64,000 nt of DNA from JBMOOG01 sp049324535 (GTDB lineage Bacteria; Pseudomonadota; Alphaproteobacteria; Rhodobacterales; Rhodobacteraceae), in assembly GCA_049324535.1 (NCBI GenBank), contig JBMOOG010000013.1, positions 1 through 64,000 of the forward strand, written 5' to 3'. Of this stretch, positions 26,797-37,240 are shown piece after piece (position 1 is the stretch's first letter; every line of letters begins with the position of its first letter). The notes beneath the pieces were generated by a model. The model made no database searches, was not told the DNA's origin, and saw nothing but the letters and a program-made list of their open reading frames with translations. The translations under genes were made by a program, and so were the position numbers.

Positions 26797-26803
26797 GTTT
26801 CTA
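26791..26803. promoter_or_regulatory. Irr-type iron control element (ICE box)
   Basis: TAGAACGTTTCTA is a perfect inverted repeat with 5-base arms and a 3-base centre, followed by AA. It matches the core of the alphaproteobacterial Irr box (TTTAGAA-N3-TTCTAAA). Irr represses or activates iron-use genes under low iron, and suf operons are known members of its regulon in Rhodobacteraceae. Overlap with the -10 predicts repression here. Confidence 0.7.
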
Positions 26804-26898
26804 AATCCCGGCCGTGCCGGGAGCCGTGGGTGGAATGCAAGTATGCGTCCCACCGTTCTGCGTCAATGTCTTTGCGGTCCGGATCAGGGTGACGGGCG

Positions 26899-27357
26899 AT
26901 GAAACTCTCGACCAAGGGGCGGTATGCGATGGTGGCGCTGGCCGATCTGGCCACGGCCGGTCCCGACACGCTGACCTCGCTGGCCGCGATCGCGAAGCGC
27001 CAGGACATCTCGCTGCCCTATCTCGAGCAGCTCTTCGTCAAGCTGCGCCGGGCCGGGCTGGTCGAATCGGCGCGCGGACCGGGGGGCGGCTACCGGCTTG
27101 CGCGCGACCCGGCCGACATCCGGGTGAGCGAGGTGCTTCAGGCGGTGGACGAGACGGTGAGCGCGCTGCACACCGGGGCCGGCGCGACCGGCGGCCTGTC
27201 GGGGTCGCGCGCGCAATCGCTGACGAACCGGCTCTGGGAAGGGCTGTCTGCGCATGTCTATGTGTTCCTGCACCAGACCCGGCTTTCGGACGTGATCGCC
27301 AACGACCTCAAACCCTGCCCGGCGGTGCCGGCCCTGTTCCATGTGGTGGACGAATGA
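26899..27357 (+). CDS. iscR: Rrf2 family regulator IscR
   Basis: A 152-residue Rrf2-type regulator at the head of the suf operon. The winged helix domain reads MKLSTKGRYAMVALADLAT, then 'ISLPYLEQLFVKLRRAGLVE' followed by 'ARGPGGGYRLAR'. Classical IscR ligates its [2Fe-2S] cluster with three cysteines near residues 92-104; here that region ('HTGAGATGGLSGSRAQSL') has none, and the only cysteine is Cys140 in 'DLKPCPAVPAL'. IscR of Rhodobacter is known to be unusual in this way, yet still senses iron. It should control the downstream operon, with an Irr box in the same promoter. Confidence 0.93.
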   Translation: MKLSTKGRYAMVALADLATAGPDTLTSLAAIAKRQDISLPYLEQLFVKLRRAGLVESARGPGGGYRLARDPADIRVSEVLQAVDETVSALHTGAGATGGLSGSRAQSLTNRLWEGLSAHVYVFLHQTRLSDVIANDLKPCPAVPALFHVVDE

Positions 27358-27430
27358 CCGGCGGCCCGGACAGCGGCCGGGGCCGGGTCTGCGGCCGCGA
27401 CGGTCGGGGCCGCGCGCGGAGGGCGCCGCA

Positions 27431-28474
27431 ATGAACCGCGTCTATCTCGACTGGAACGCAACCGCTCCGCTGCGACCCGAGGCGCGGGCCGCGATGATTG
27501 CGGCCCTCGACCTGCCCGGAAACCCGTCCTCGGTCCATGCCGAGGGGCGGGCGGCGCGGGCGCTGGTCGAGAAGGCGCGGGCGCAGGTGGCCGCCGCCTT
27601 CGGGGCCGAGGGCGCCGACGTGGTCTTCACTTCGGGCGCGACCGAGGCGGCGGCGCTGGCCATGGCCGGGCGGGGGCTGGCGGTGGCCGGCATCGAGCAC
27701 GAGGCGGTGCTGGCCTGGGGCGAGGAGCGGCTTGTCTGCGACGAGCAGGGCCGGGTCGTGGTGCCGGATCCGGCGCTTTCGGCGCTGCAGTTGGCCAATT
27801 CGGAAACCGGTGTGGTGCAGGATCTGCCCGAGGGGCTCGCGGTGACGGACCTCTGCCAGGCCGCGGGGAAGATTCCGTTCGCGTTCAACTGGCTGGGCGC
27901 CGATGCGGCCATTATTTCCGCCCACAAGTTCGGCGGGCCGAAGGGCGTGGGCGCCCTGATCCTGCGGCGCGGTCTCGAGGTCGAGGCGCGCGCCCGGGGC
28001 GGCGGGCAGGAGATGGGCCGGCGGGCCGGCACCGAGGCGGTGGCGCTGATCGCGGGCATGGGTGCGGCGGCCGAGGCGGCCGCGCGCGATCTTGCCGCGG
28101 GCCTCTGGGACGAAGTGGCCGCGCTTCGCGACCGCTTCGAGGCCGTGGTGCTCGACCGGGTTGCGGACGCGCGGGTGGCCGGGCAGGGTGCGCGGCGCCT
28201 GCCCAACACCTCCTGCCTGATCGCGCCGGGCTGGAAGGGCGAGACGCAGGTCATGCAGATGGACCTCGCGGGCTTTGCCGTGTCGGCCGGGTCGGCCTGC
28301 TCGTCGGGAAAGGTGCGGGAAAGCCGCGCGCTGCGGGCGATGGGGATGGATCCGGTGGCGGCCTCGAGCGCGATCCGGATCTCGATCGGGCCCGGCGTGG
28401 CCGAGGACGATCTTATGCGGCTGGCCGACACCTGGGTGGCCGCGCGGGAACGCGCCCGGGCCCGGGCGGCATGA
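27431..28474 (+). CDS. Cysteine desulfurase, IscS/NifS type
   Basis: A 347-residue PLP-dependent cysteine desulfurase of class V aminotransferases, which releases sulfur from cysteine as an enzyme persulfide. It starts 'MNRVYLDWNATAPLRPEAR', the PLP lysine lies in 'IISAHKFGGPKGVG' and the catalytic cysteine in 'VSAGSACSSGKVRESRAL', whose long flexible loop marks the IscS/NifS group as opposed to SufS. It is somewhat shorter than E. coli IscS. Position directly after iscR and before sufB. The operon also encodes SufS, so two sulfur donors are present. Confidence 0.92.
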   Translation: MNRVYLDWNATAPLRPEARAAMIAALDLPGNPSSVHAEGRAARALVEKARAQVAAAFGAEGADVVFTSGATEAAALAMAGRGLAVAGIEHEAVLAWGEERLVCDEQGRVVVPDPALSALQLANSETGVVQDLPEGLAVTDLCQAAGKIPFAFNWLGADAAIISAHKFGGPKGVGALILRRGLEVEARARGGGQEMGRRAGTEAVALIAGMGAAAEAAARDLAAGLWDEVAALRDRFEAVVLDRVADARVAGQGARRLPNTSCLIAPGWKGETQVMQMDLAGFAVSAGSACSSGKVRESRALRAMGMDPVAASSAIRISIGPGVAEDDLMRLADTWVAARERARARAA

Positions 28475-28524
28475 CGGACAAGACGGAAACCGGGGCTGGC
28501 CCCCGCACAGGACAGGAAACGGCG

Positions 28525-30045
28525 ATGGCTCAGGGCATGGAACAGGACGTGGCGCTGCGCGAGGGCGTCGACCGCGAGACGGTCGAGACCGTGCAGAGCA
28601 TGGGGTCCTACAAATACGGCTGGGACACCGAGATCGAGATGGAGTTCGCGCCGAAGGGCCTGAACGAGGAGATCGTGCGCCTGATCAGCGCCAAGAACGG
28701 CGAGCCCGACTGGATGACCGAATGGCGGCTGTCGGCCTACCGCCGCTGGGTTCAGATGGAGGAGCCGCACTGGGCGATGCTCCACTATCCGAAGATCGAC
28801 TATCAGGACCAGTACTACTACGCCAAGCCCAAGAGCATGGCGACGCGGCCGAAGTCGCTGGACGAGGTCGATCCCAAGCTTCTGGCCACCTATGAGAAAC
28901 TCGGGATTCCGCTGAAGGAACAGATGGTTCTGGCCGGAGTCGACAGTGCCGGTTCGGGGGATGTCCGCAAGGTCGCCGTCGATGCGGTCTTCGATTCCGT
29001 CTCGGTCGGCACCACCTTCAAGGAAGAGCTGAAGAAGGCCGGCGTGATCTTCATGCCGATCTCGGAGGCGATCCGCGAATACCCCGATCTGGTGCGCAAG
29101 TATCTGGGCTCGGTGGTGCCGCAGTCCGACAACTACTTCGCCACGCTCAACAGCGCGGTCTTCTCGGACGGCTCCTTCGTCTATGTGCCGCCGGGCGTGC
29201 GCTGCCCGATGGAGCTGTCCACCTATTTCCGCATCAACGCCGAGAACACCGGCCAGTTCGAGCGCACGCTCATCATCGCCGACAAGGGCAGCTATGTGAG
29301 CTATCTCGAAGGCTGCACCGCGCCCAAGCGCGACACCCATCAGCTGCACGCGGCCGTGGTCGAGATCGTGATCCTCGAGGACGCCGAGGTGAAATACTCG
29401 ACCGTCCAGAACTGGTTCCCCGGCGACGAGGAGGGCCGCGGCGGCATCTACAACTTCGTCACCAAGCGCGCCGACTGCCGCGAGGCCCGCGCCAAGGTGA
29501 TGTGGACCCAGGTCGAGACCGGATCGGCGATCACCTGGAAGTATCCGTCCTGCATCCTGCGCGGCGACGAGTCCTCGGGCGAGTTCTACTCGATCGCCAT
29601 CGCCAACAACATGCAGCAGGCCGACACCGGGACCAAGATGATCCATCTTGGCAAGAACACCCGGTCGCGCATTGTTTCAAAAGGGATTTCTGCCGGTCGC
29701 GCTCAGAACACCTACCGGGGTCTGGTGTCGATGCACCCCAAGGCCGCCAATTCGCGCAACTACACGCAATGCGACAGCCTGCTGATCGGCGACCGCTGCG
29801 GGGCGCATACGGTGCCCTACATCGAGGTCAAGAACAACTCGAGCCGGGTCGAGCACGAGGCCACGACGTCCAAGGTCGATGACGACCAGCTCTTCTACTG
29901 CCGCTCGCGCGGGGTGGGCGAGGAAGAGGCGGTGGCGCTGGTGGTGAACGGCTTCTGCCGCGAGGTGCTGCAGGCGCTGCCGATGGAGTTCGCGATGGAG
30001 GCGCAGGCGCTGGTGGCGATCAGCCTCGAAGGGTCGGTGGGCTGA
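28525..30045 (+). CDS. sufB: Fe-S cluster scaffold protein SufB
   Basis: A 506-residue SufB, the scaffold subunit of the SufBCD complex where new iron-sulfur clusters are built. Typical stretches are 'EWRLSAYRRWVQMEEPHWAM', 'VPPGVRCPMELSTYFRINAE', 'YLEGCTAPKRDTHQLHAAVV', 'VSMHPKAANSRNYTQCDSLL' and the C-terminal 'ATTSKVDDDQLFYCRSRGV'. I chose the ATG with an AGGAAA site (MAQGMEQDV); a start 18 codons earlier, overlapping the desulfurase stop, is possible but has no ribosome site and gives an unusually long protein. Confidence 0.96.
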   Translation: MAQGMEQDVALREGVDRETVETVQSMGSYKYGWDTEIEMEFAPKGLNEEIVRLISAKNGEPDWMTEWRLSAYRRWVQMEEPHWAMLHYPKIDYQDQYYYAKPKSMATRPKSLDEVDPKLLATYEKLGIPLKEQMVLAGVDSAGSGDVRKVAVDAVFDSVSVGTTFKEELKKAGVIFMPISEAIREYPDLVRKYLGSVVPQSDNYFATLNSAVFSDGSFVYVPPGVRCPMELSTYFRINAENTGQFERTLIIADKGSYVSYLEGCTAPKRDTHQLHAAVVEIVILEDAEVKYSTVQNWFPGDEEGRGGIYNFVTKRADCREARAKVMWTQVETGSAITWKYPSCILRGDESSGEFYSIAIANNMQQADTGTKMIHLGKNTRSRIVSKGISAGRAQNTYRGLVSMHPKAANSRNYTQCDSLLIGDRCGAHTVPYIEVKNNSSRVEHEATTSKVDDDQLFYCRSRGVGEEEAVALVVNGFCREVLQALPMEFAMEAQALVAISLEGSVG

Positions 30046-30071
30046 TGGTCTGGGGCAAGGGCAGCGCGCCG

Positions 30072-30401
30072 ATGATCGTGACCACCACGCCGTCGGTCGA
30101 GGGGAGCCGCATCACCGGCTACCACGGCATCGTGACCGGCGAGGCGATCCTCGGCGCCAACATCTTCCGCGACCTCTTCGCCGGGATACGCGACATCGTG
30201 GGCGGTCGGTCGGCGGCCTACGAGCAGGAACTGGGGCGGGCGCGGGAAACCGCGCTGCGCGAGATGGAAGAGTCCGCCCGCCGCCTCGGCGCGGACGCGA
30301 TCGTGGGCGTCGATCTCGACTACGAGGTCATCAACAACATGCTGATGGTCACCGCCTCGGGCACGGCGGTCAGCCTTGCCCCCGCCAATGCGGCAGGATG
30401 A
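30072..30401 (+). CDS. YbjQ family (DUF74) protein
   Basis: A 109-residue YbjQ-family protein. The conserved core is intact: 'MIVTTTPSVEGSRITGYHGI', 'GEAILGANIFRDLFAGIRDI', 'VGGRSAAYEQELGRARETAL' and 'ARRLGADAIVGVDLDYE'. The family forms a pentamer-like ring and is sometimes listed as heavy-metal binding, without proof. The start at MIVTTTPS matches homologues; an in-frame ATG nine codons upstream (30045), overlapping the sufB stop, would add MVWGKGSAP and may be the real start through coupling. Its place inside a suf operon suggests a metal- or cluster-related role, as inference. Confidence 0.88.
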   Translation: MIVTTTPSVEGSRITGYHGIVTGEAILGANIFRDLFAGIRDIVGGRSAAYEQELGRARETALREMEESARRLGADAIVGVDLDYEVINNMLMVTASGTAVSLAPANAAG

Positions 30402-30467
30402 TGACCATGACCCCGCATCGCGCCATGAAATCCCCCTCTTCGCATCCCGATTTGTGCCGCATCTCCT

Positions 30468-30487
30468 GTGCATTCCTTACCATGCAC
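30468..30487. promoter_or_regulatory. Inverted repeat inside the suf operon
   Basis: GTGCAT and ATGCAC, 8 bases apart, lie in the 108-base gap between ybjQ and the following membrane-protein gene. This gap is AT-richer than the operon and is its longest spacer. It could be an operator or a weak hairpin of an internal promoter region. Confidence 0.3.
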
Positions 30488-30509
30488 TCGGTGATCGTGG
30501 GGACGGATC

Positions 30510-30998
30510 ATGCTCGACCAGAAGGCGGCCTTCGCGGAACGGATCAGCCGGATCAACGCCGGCAAGCAGTTCGAGCACGAGGACGTGGTCGGCCACGCCA
30601 CGCAGAAGAGGTTCAACCAGCGGCTCGCTCTGCGCCCGAAGAAGAAGCGCAGCGTCATGGACAACGTCATGGCGCTCGTGGCCTTTCTCGCGGGCGGCTC
30701 GTCGGTGTTCCTCGGCCGGCTCGCCTACTTTCATCTCAGCCAGATGCAGGGTCTGCCCAAGGCGTTCTACGATCTCGAGAATCGGGGCATGATCCTCTTC
30801 GCGCTGGTCATCGCCGGCATCCTGGTGGTGCTCTTCCACCTCTCCACCCGCACCCGCATGCAGGCGCTCGCGCTGGGCTGCGCGACGATGTATTTCGGCG
30901 AGGCGGCCGCGGCGGCGTCGGCGCCCGAACTCTGGGCGAAGATGTATTCGCCGGAATTCGCCGAGCATCTGGTGCTGGACAGCCCGCTGCCGGTCTGA
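30510..30998 (+). CDS. Membrane protein of unknown function in the suf operon
   Basis: A 162-residue protein with a basic, soluble N-terminus (about residues 1-48, ending 'LALRPKKKRSV') and three hydrophobic segments: about 54-72, 92-110 and 115-132. It ends with a short acidic periplasmic or cytoplasmic tail. I do not recognise the family. It sits between ybjQ and sufC in the suf operon with larger spacers on both sides (108 and 78 bases). A role in iron or cluster supply at the membrane is a guess from position only. Confidence 0.8.
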   Translation: MLDQKAAFAERISRINAGKQFEHEDVVGHATQKRFNQRLALRPKKKRSVMDNVMALVAFLAGGSSVFLGRLAYFHLSQMQGLPKAFYDLENRGMILFALVIAGILVVLFHLSTRTRMQALALGCATMYFGEAAAAASAPELWAKMYSPEFAEHLVLDSPLPV

Positions 30999-31076
30999 CA
31001 CCCCCTGACATCCATCCACTCGCTGCGGCCCGGGGCCTTGTCCCGCCGGCCGCCCAACGCATTTGAAGAGGTCCCC

Positions 31077-31831
<755 letters not shown>

Positions 31832-31832
<1 letters not shown>

Positions 31833-33115
31833 TGGCGGCGCCGGCTCTGCGCACAGCGGCCGACCTTGACGGGCGGCTGGCCGCGCTGCCCCGCCCCTCG
31901 GGCGGGTTCACCGCCGCGGCTCGGGCCGAGGCGCGCGCGCGCCTGACCGCGCTGCCGACCCGGCGCGACGAATACTGGCGCTGGACCGATCCGGCGGCGC
32001 TGAACGCGGCCGAGCCGCCGCCGGCCGCGCCCTTCGCCGACGACGAGGCGCCGCTCTTCGCCGCGGTGGATCGGGTCCGGCTGGTCTTCACCGACGGCGT
32101 CTTCGACGCGGCCGCCTCGGACGATCCGGCGGCGGCGGGGATCGAGCTTCTGTCGCAGGCGGACCGCAGCGACATCCACTGGGCGCGCGATCTCTACGGC
32201 GTGCTCGAGGCGCGCGGCCAGACGCCGGTGGCGCGGCCCTTCGCCAGTCTCAACACCGCCTTTGCCACCGAGGGCGTGCTCATCCGCGTGTCGGGCAAGG
32301 CCGCAAAGCCGGTGCACCTGATCTACAACCACAGCTCGGACCGTTCGGACGCGATCCTGCACCACTGCGTCCGGCTCGATCCCGGCGCCGAGCTCACGCT
32401 TCTGGAGACCGGGCCGGCGGCGGCGCGGTTCAACAAGGTGCTCGAGGTCGAGCTCGGCGCCGGTGCGCGCTTTCACCACCTGCGCGCCCAGGGCCGCGAC
32501 CATGACCGCCGGGCGATCACCCACATCTTCACCCGGCTGGCGAAGGGCGCGCTCTTCAAGTCGTTCACGCTGACCATGAACGGCCGCCTGACCCGCAACG
32601 AGGCGGTGATCGAGATCGCCGGCGACGGGGCGGTGGCGCATGTGGCCGGCGCCGCGCTCGGTGACGGGGCCTCGGCGCCCTTCCACCATGACGACACCGT
32701 GTTCATCACCCATGACGCGGTGGGCTGCGAAAGTCGGCAGGTGTTCAAGAAGGTGCTGCGCAACGGCGCGCAGGGGGTGTTCCAGGGCAAGATCCTGGTG
32801 AAGCCCGGCGCGCAGAAGACCGACGGCTACCAGATCAGCCAGTCGCTGCTTCTGGACGAGGACAGCCAGTTCCTCGCCAAGCCCGAGCTCGAGATCTACG
32901 CCGACGACGTGAAGTGCAGCCACGGATCGACCACCGGCGCCATCGACGAGACGGCGCTCTTCTACCTCCGCTCGCGGGGTGTGCCGCGGGCCGAGGCGGT
33001 GTCGCTTCTGGTGCTGTCCTTCCTTGCGGACGCGATCGCCGAGATCGAGGACGAGGATCTGGCCGCCGAGATCGTGACGCGGCTTGAATCCTGGCTCGCG
33101 CGGCGGCAGAGGTAG
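31832..33115 (+). CDS. sufD: Fe-S cluster assembly protein SufD
   Basis: A 427-residue SufD, the SufB paralogue that completes the SufBC2D scaffold and is needed for iron entry. The SufBD core shows 'ILHHCVRLDPGAELTLLETG', 'FKSFTLTMNGRLTRNEAVIE', 'VFQGKILVKPGAQKTDGYQI' followed by 'SQSLLLDEDS', and 'DDVKCSHGSTTGAIDETALF' with the conserved histidine. Starts at the ATG with a GGAGG site, overlapping the sufC stop. The N-terminus (about 1-90) is variable as usual. Confidence 0.96.
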
Positions 33116-33119
33116 CCTC

Positions 33120-33611
33120 ATGGCGGTGGTACCCGACATGCTGGCCACCTGGCGCGGCCCCGGCCGCGTGGTCGGCCGCCTGCTTGCGGCGGGCGAGAAC
33201 GAGGCGCGGGCGCTGGCCATCCTGCTGGCGGCCTGCGGGCTCTTCTTCGTCGCGCAATGGCCCGAGGCGGCGCGGCGGGCGCATCAGGTCGCGGACGTGC
33301 CGCTGCGGGCGCTGCTCGGCATCCGGCTGTTCGCGGTGCTGTTCCTCGCGCCGGTGCTCTTCTACGCGGTGGCCGGCATCAGCCTTCTGGTCCTGCGCGT
33401 CGCGGGGCTGCGGATCACCGGCTACGCGGCGCGCGTCGCGCTGTTCTGGGCGCTCCTGGCGGTGGCGCCGGCGGTGCTGCTGCATGGCCTCGTCGCGGGC
33501 ATGGTCGGGCCGGGGCCGGCGCTGTCCCTCCTCGGCGCGGGCGTCTTTGCCGTGTTCCTCTGGTTCTGGGTGGCCGGGCTGGTCGCCGCCGTGCGGGAAC
33601 CGGTGCGATGA
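33120..33611 (+). CDS. Small multi-pass membrane protein after sufD
   Basis: A 163-residue protein with about four membrane segments (residues 33-50, 66-92, 100-122 and 132-156) and a short basic N-terminus ('DMLATWRGPGRVVGRLLAAG'). Its layout resembles a shortened Yip1-type protein, and the next gene is a Yip1-family protein, so the two may be a diverged pair working together. The start follows sufD by 4 bases with an AGAGG site, and the stop overlaps the next start. No catalytic motif is visible. Role in cluster assembly unproven. Confidence 0.82.
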   Translation: MAVVPDMLATWRGPGRVVGRLLAAGENEARALAILLAACGLFFVAQWPEAARRAHQVADVPLRALLGIRLFAVLFLAPVLFYAVAGISLLVLRVAGLRITGYAARVALFWALLAVAPAVLLHGLVAGMVGPGPALSLLGAGVFAVFLWFWVAGLVAAVREPVR

Positions 33612-34192
33612 ACGGGATCGGCGGACTTCTGGGACTGACGCTGCGCGACGCGCGGGCGGGGGCGCGGGCGATCCTGGCGCTCGACCTGCCGATGCAGGCG
33701 CGGTGGATGGCGCTGGTGCTGATGGCGGTGCTAAGCGTGCTGCTGACCCAGATCGGTCTGGCAGTGTTTCCGCTGCCGGCGGCGACGGCGTGGGAAGCCT
33801 GGATGCAGGACGCGGTCTTTGCCGTCCCGCTGCAACTGGCGTTCATCGCCGCGCTGGCCGCCGGGATCGCGCTGGTCGGCCGGCGGTTCGGAGGGCATGC
33901 CACGCTTGCGGACGCGGTGATCCTGGTCGCCTGGCTCGAATTCGTGATGCTGCTGCTTCAGGTCGCGCAGCTCGTCGCGGTCTTCGTGCTGCCGTTCCTG
34001 GCGCTGATCATCGGGCTCGGCTCGGTCGTGGCGTTCTTCTGGCTTCTGACCGCCTTCACCGCCGAGGCCAACGGCTTCGACCGCCTGGCGCTGGTGTTCT
34101 TCGGCATCCTCGGCACCATGCTGGTCGCGGCCCTCGCGCTGGTGCTGCTGGCGACCCTGGTGGGGTTCGACCCCGTGATCCCGGAGCCCTGA
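33608..34192 (+). CDS. Yip1 family membrane protein
   Basis: A 194-residue protein with five hydrophobic segments (about residues 34-52, 72-90, 98-115, 118-142 and 158-182), in keeping with the Yip1 domain of bacterial membrane proteins. The N-terminal amphipathic stretch 'LTLRDARAGARAILALDLPM' is typical for the family. It overlaps the preceding membrane gene and ends 3 bases before sufS, so it is embedded in the suf operon. Yip1-like genes appear at this place in related genomes as far as I recall. Function unknown. Confidence 0.83.
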   Translation: MNGIGGLLGLTLRDARAGARAILALDLPMQARWMALVLMAVLSVLLTQIGLAVFPLPAATAWEAWMQDAVFAVPLQLAFIAALAAGIALVGRRFGGHATLADAVILVAWLEFVMLLLQVAQLVAVFVLPFLALIIGLGSVVAFFWLLTAFTAEANGFDRLALVFFGILGTMLVAALALVLLATLVGFDPVIPEP

Positions 34193-34195
34193 GCA

Positions 34196-35413
<1,218 letters not shown>

Positions 35414-35524
35414 AGCGCCGGGCGTGACGGGTCCCGGGGGCCGCGCCGATCGGGGACGGGCGTTCCTGTGCGATCAAGCCCGCCCGTCGCCTGCGACACA
35501 TTGTGCACCGAGGCATGCCGGGGA

Positions 35525-35553
35525 TTGGCAGGCTATGATGCATTCAATATACG
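35525..35553 (+). promoter_or_regulatory. Probable promoter of the octaheme cytochrome operon
   Basis: TTGGCA (-35, five of six consensus bases), 17-base spacer, TATACG (-10). It is in an AT-rich island of an otherwise GC-rich region, 56 bases before the GTG start. It implies that the cytochrome genes are expressed apart from the suf operon. Confidence 0.6.
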
Positions 35554-35571
35554 GAATTTGAAACGCGCATC
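35537..35571. promoter_or_regulatory. Inverted repeat over the cytochrome promoter (candidate operator)
   Basis: GATGC and GCATC arms lie 25 bases apart, with inner ATTC/GAAT arms (35542-35556). The half 'GATGCATT' resembles half of the NsrR nitric-oxide operator. The repeat covers the -10 and the expected start point, where a repressor would act. Identity of the regulator is inference. Confidence 0.35.
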
Positions 35572-35608
35572 TTCTATCCAGCCGACAGGCCGTTCGGGGA
35601 GGTGCACC

Positions 35609-37240
35609 GTGCGACAGACGATTCTTGCCGTTGCCGCGCTTGTCGCGGTGGCGGTCGGCGCAGAACCCGTGTGGGCGCAAGGCGACGCCCCTGCCGTACC
35701 CGGCAGCAACACGACCGCCGACCATTCGAAATTCGAGATCCTCAAGCAGGACTTCAAGTCCGGCCCCGAGGTGACCAGGGCCTGCCTCTCCTGCCACACC
35801 GAGGCGGGCGATCAGGTCATGCACACGCTGCACTGGACCTGGGATTACGTGCATCCGCAGACCGGCCAGCTGCTCGGCAAGAAGAACGTCATCAACGCCT
35901 TCTGCGGCAACGTCGCCTCGAACGAGGCGCGCTGCATCTCGTGCCACGTGGGCTACGGCTGGGAAGACGTGCGCGAGCCCGCGCCGACCGACCCGACCAA
36001 GGTCGACTGCCTGGCCTGCCACGCCTCGACCGAGTTTTACGCCAAGCAGGACAACCTTGCCGGCAACCCGCCGCTCGACCCGGTGGCCAAGGGCGCCAAG
36101 ACCATCACCGGCGCCGATGCCTGGGCGGTGAACCTGTCGAAGGCCGCGATGTCGGTGGGCGACCCGCAGCGGCAGAACTGCGGCCAGTGCCACTATTACG
36201 GCGGTGGCGGCGACAACGTGAAGCACGGCGACCTGTCCTCGGCGCTGAACCACCCGACCAAGGCGGTGGACGTGCACATGGCCGAGGAGGGGCTCAACTT
36301 CACCTGCGAGACCTGCCACCTGAGCGAAAAGCACAGGATCGCCGGGTCGCGCTACTCCGTGAACGCCCATGACGAGGGCGACACCGGCCTGCCGGGGATG
36401 CGGCGCGACGTGGCCACCTGCGAAAGCTGCCACACCGACACGCCGCACAAGGCGACGCTGATCGGGATGAAGCTCAACGACCACACCGACCGCGTCGCCT
36501 GCCAGACCTGCCACATCCCGGAGTTCGCCCGCGGCGGCGTCGCCACCAAGACGATGTGGGACTGGTCCACGGCCGGCAAGCTCAAGGACGGCAAGCCCTA
36601 CCACGAGTCGAACTTCACTCAGTCCGACGGCAAGGAGCTGCACACCTATCTGTCGACCAAGGGCGACTTCAAATGGGAAGAGAACGTGGTGCCCTATTAC
36701 GCCTGGTTCAACGGCCAGGTCGAATACACCACCAAGCTCGAGACCATCGACCCGACGAAGATCGTCGAGGTGAACCGCATCTCCGGATCGCCCGCCGACG
36801 GCACCAGCCGGATCTGGCCCTTCAAGCGCATGGAGGGCCGTCAGGCCTATGACACGAAGCTGAACAAGCTCGTCTTCAACCATGTCTACGGGCCGACCAC
36901 CGACTCGGCCTTCTGGACCAACTTCGACTGGGGCAAGTCGATCAAGGCGGCGATGGAGTATGTGGGCGAGCCCTATTCCGGCGAATTCGGCTTTGTCGAC
37001 ACCTACATGTACTGGCCGATCACCCACATGGTGGCGCCGAAGGATCAGGCGCTGGACTGCGACAGCTGCCACGCGAAAGACGGCCGGCTTTCGGCGATCG
37101 CCGCCGGCATCTACATGCCCGGCACCGGCATCCCGCTTGGCGGCCAGCTCGGCCTCGCGATGCTGGCGCTGGTGGCGCTTGGCGTCGCGGTGCACGGCGG
37201 GCTGCGGCTTGTCAGCCGCAAGGGAGGGCATCATGGCTGA
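35609..37240 (+). CDS. Octaheme c-type cytochrome, tetrathionate reductase (Otr) family
   Basis: A 543-residue periplasmic multiheme cytochrome. Residues 1-23 are a signal peptide (VWA|QGD). Eight CxxCH heme sites begin at Cys59, 109, 134, 191, 233, 271, 298 and 484, and one membrane helix (about 510-532) anchors the C-terminus. Spacing and length fit the Otr family of Shewanella, which reduces tetrathionate and, in vitro, nitrite and hydroxylamine. The GTG start has a GGGAGG site. It overlaps the next gene, a b-type cytochrome that probably feeds it with quinol electrons. The real substrate here is open: a sulfur or nitrogen compound. Cytochrome c maturation is needed; ccmI lies at the window's right edge. 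Confidence 0.92.
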   Translation: MRQTILAVAALVAVAVGAEPVWAQGDAPAVPGSNTTADHSKFEILKQDFKSGPEVTRACLSCHTEAGDQVMHTLHWTWDYVHPQTGQLLGKKNVINAFCGNVASNEARCISCHVGYGWEDVREPAPTDPTKVDCLACHASTEFYAKQDNLAGNPPLDPVAKGAKTITGADAWAVNLSKAAMSVGDPQRQNCGQCHYYGGGGDNVKHGDLSSALNHPTKAVDVHMAEEGLNFTCETCHLSEKHRIAGSRYSVNAHDEGDTGLPGMRRDVATCESCHTDTPHKATLIGMKLNDHTDRVACQTCHIPEFARGGVATKTMWDWSTAGKLKDGKPYHESNFTQSDGKELHTYLSTKGDFKWEENVVPYYAWFNGQVEYTTKLETIDPTKIVEVNRISGSPADGTSRIWPFKRMEGRQAYDTKLNKLVFNHVYGPTTDSAFWTNFDWGKSIKAAMEYVGEPYSGEFGFVDTYMYWPITHMVAPKDQALDCDSCHAKDGRLSAIAAGIYMPGTGIPLGGQLGLAMLALVALGVAVHGGLRLVSRKGGHHG

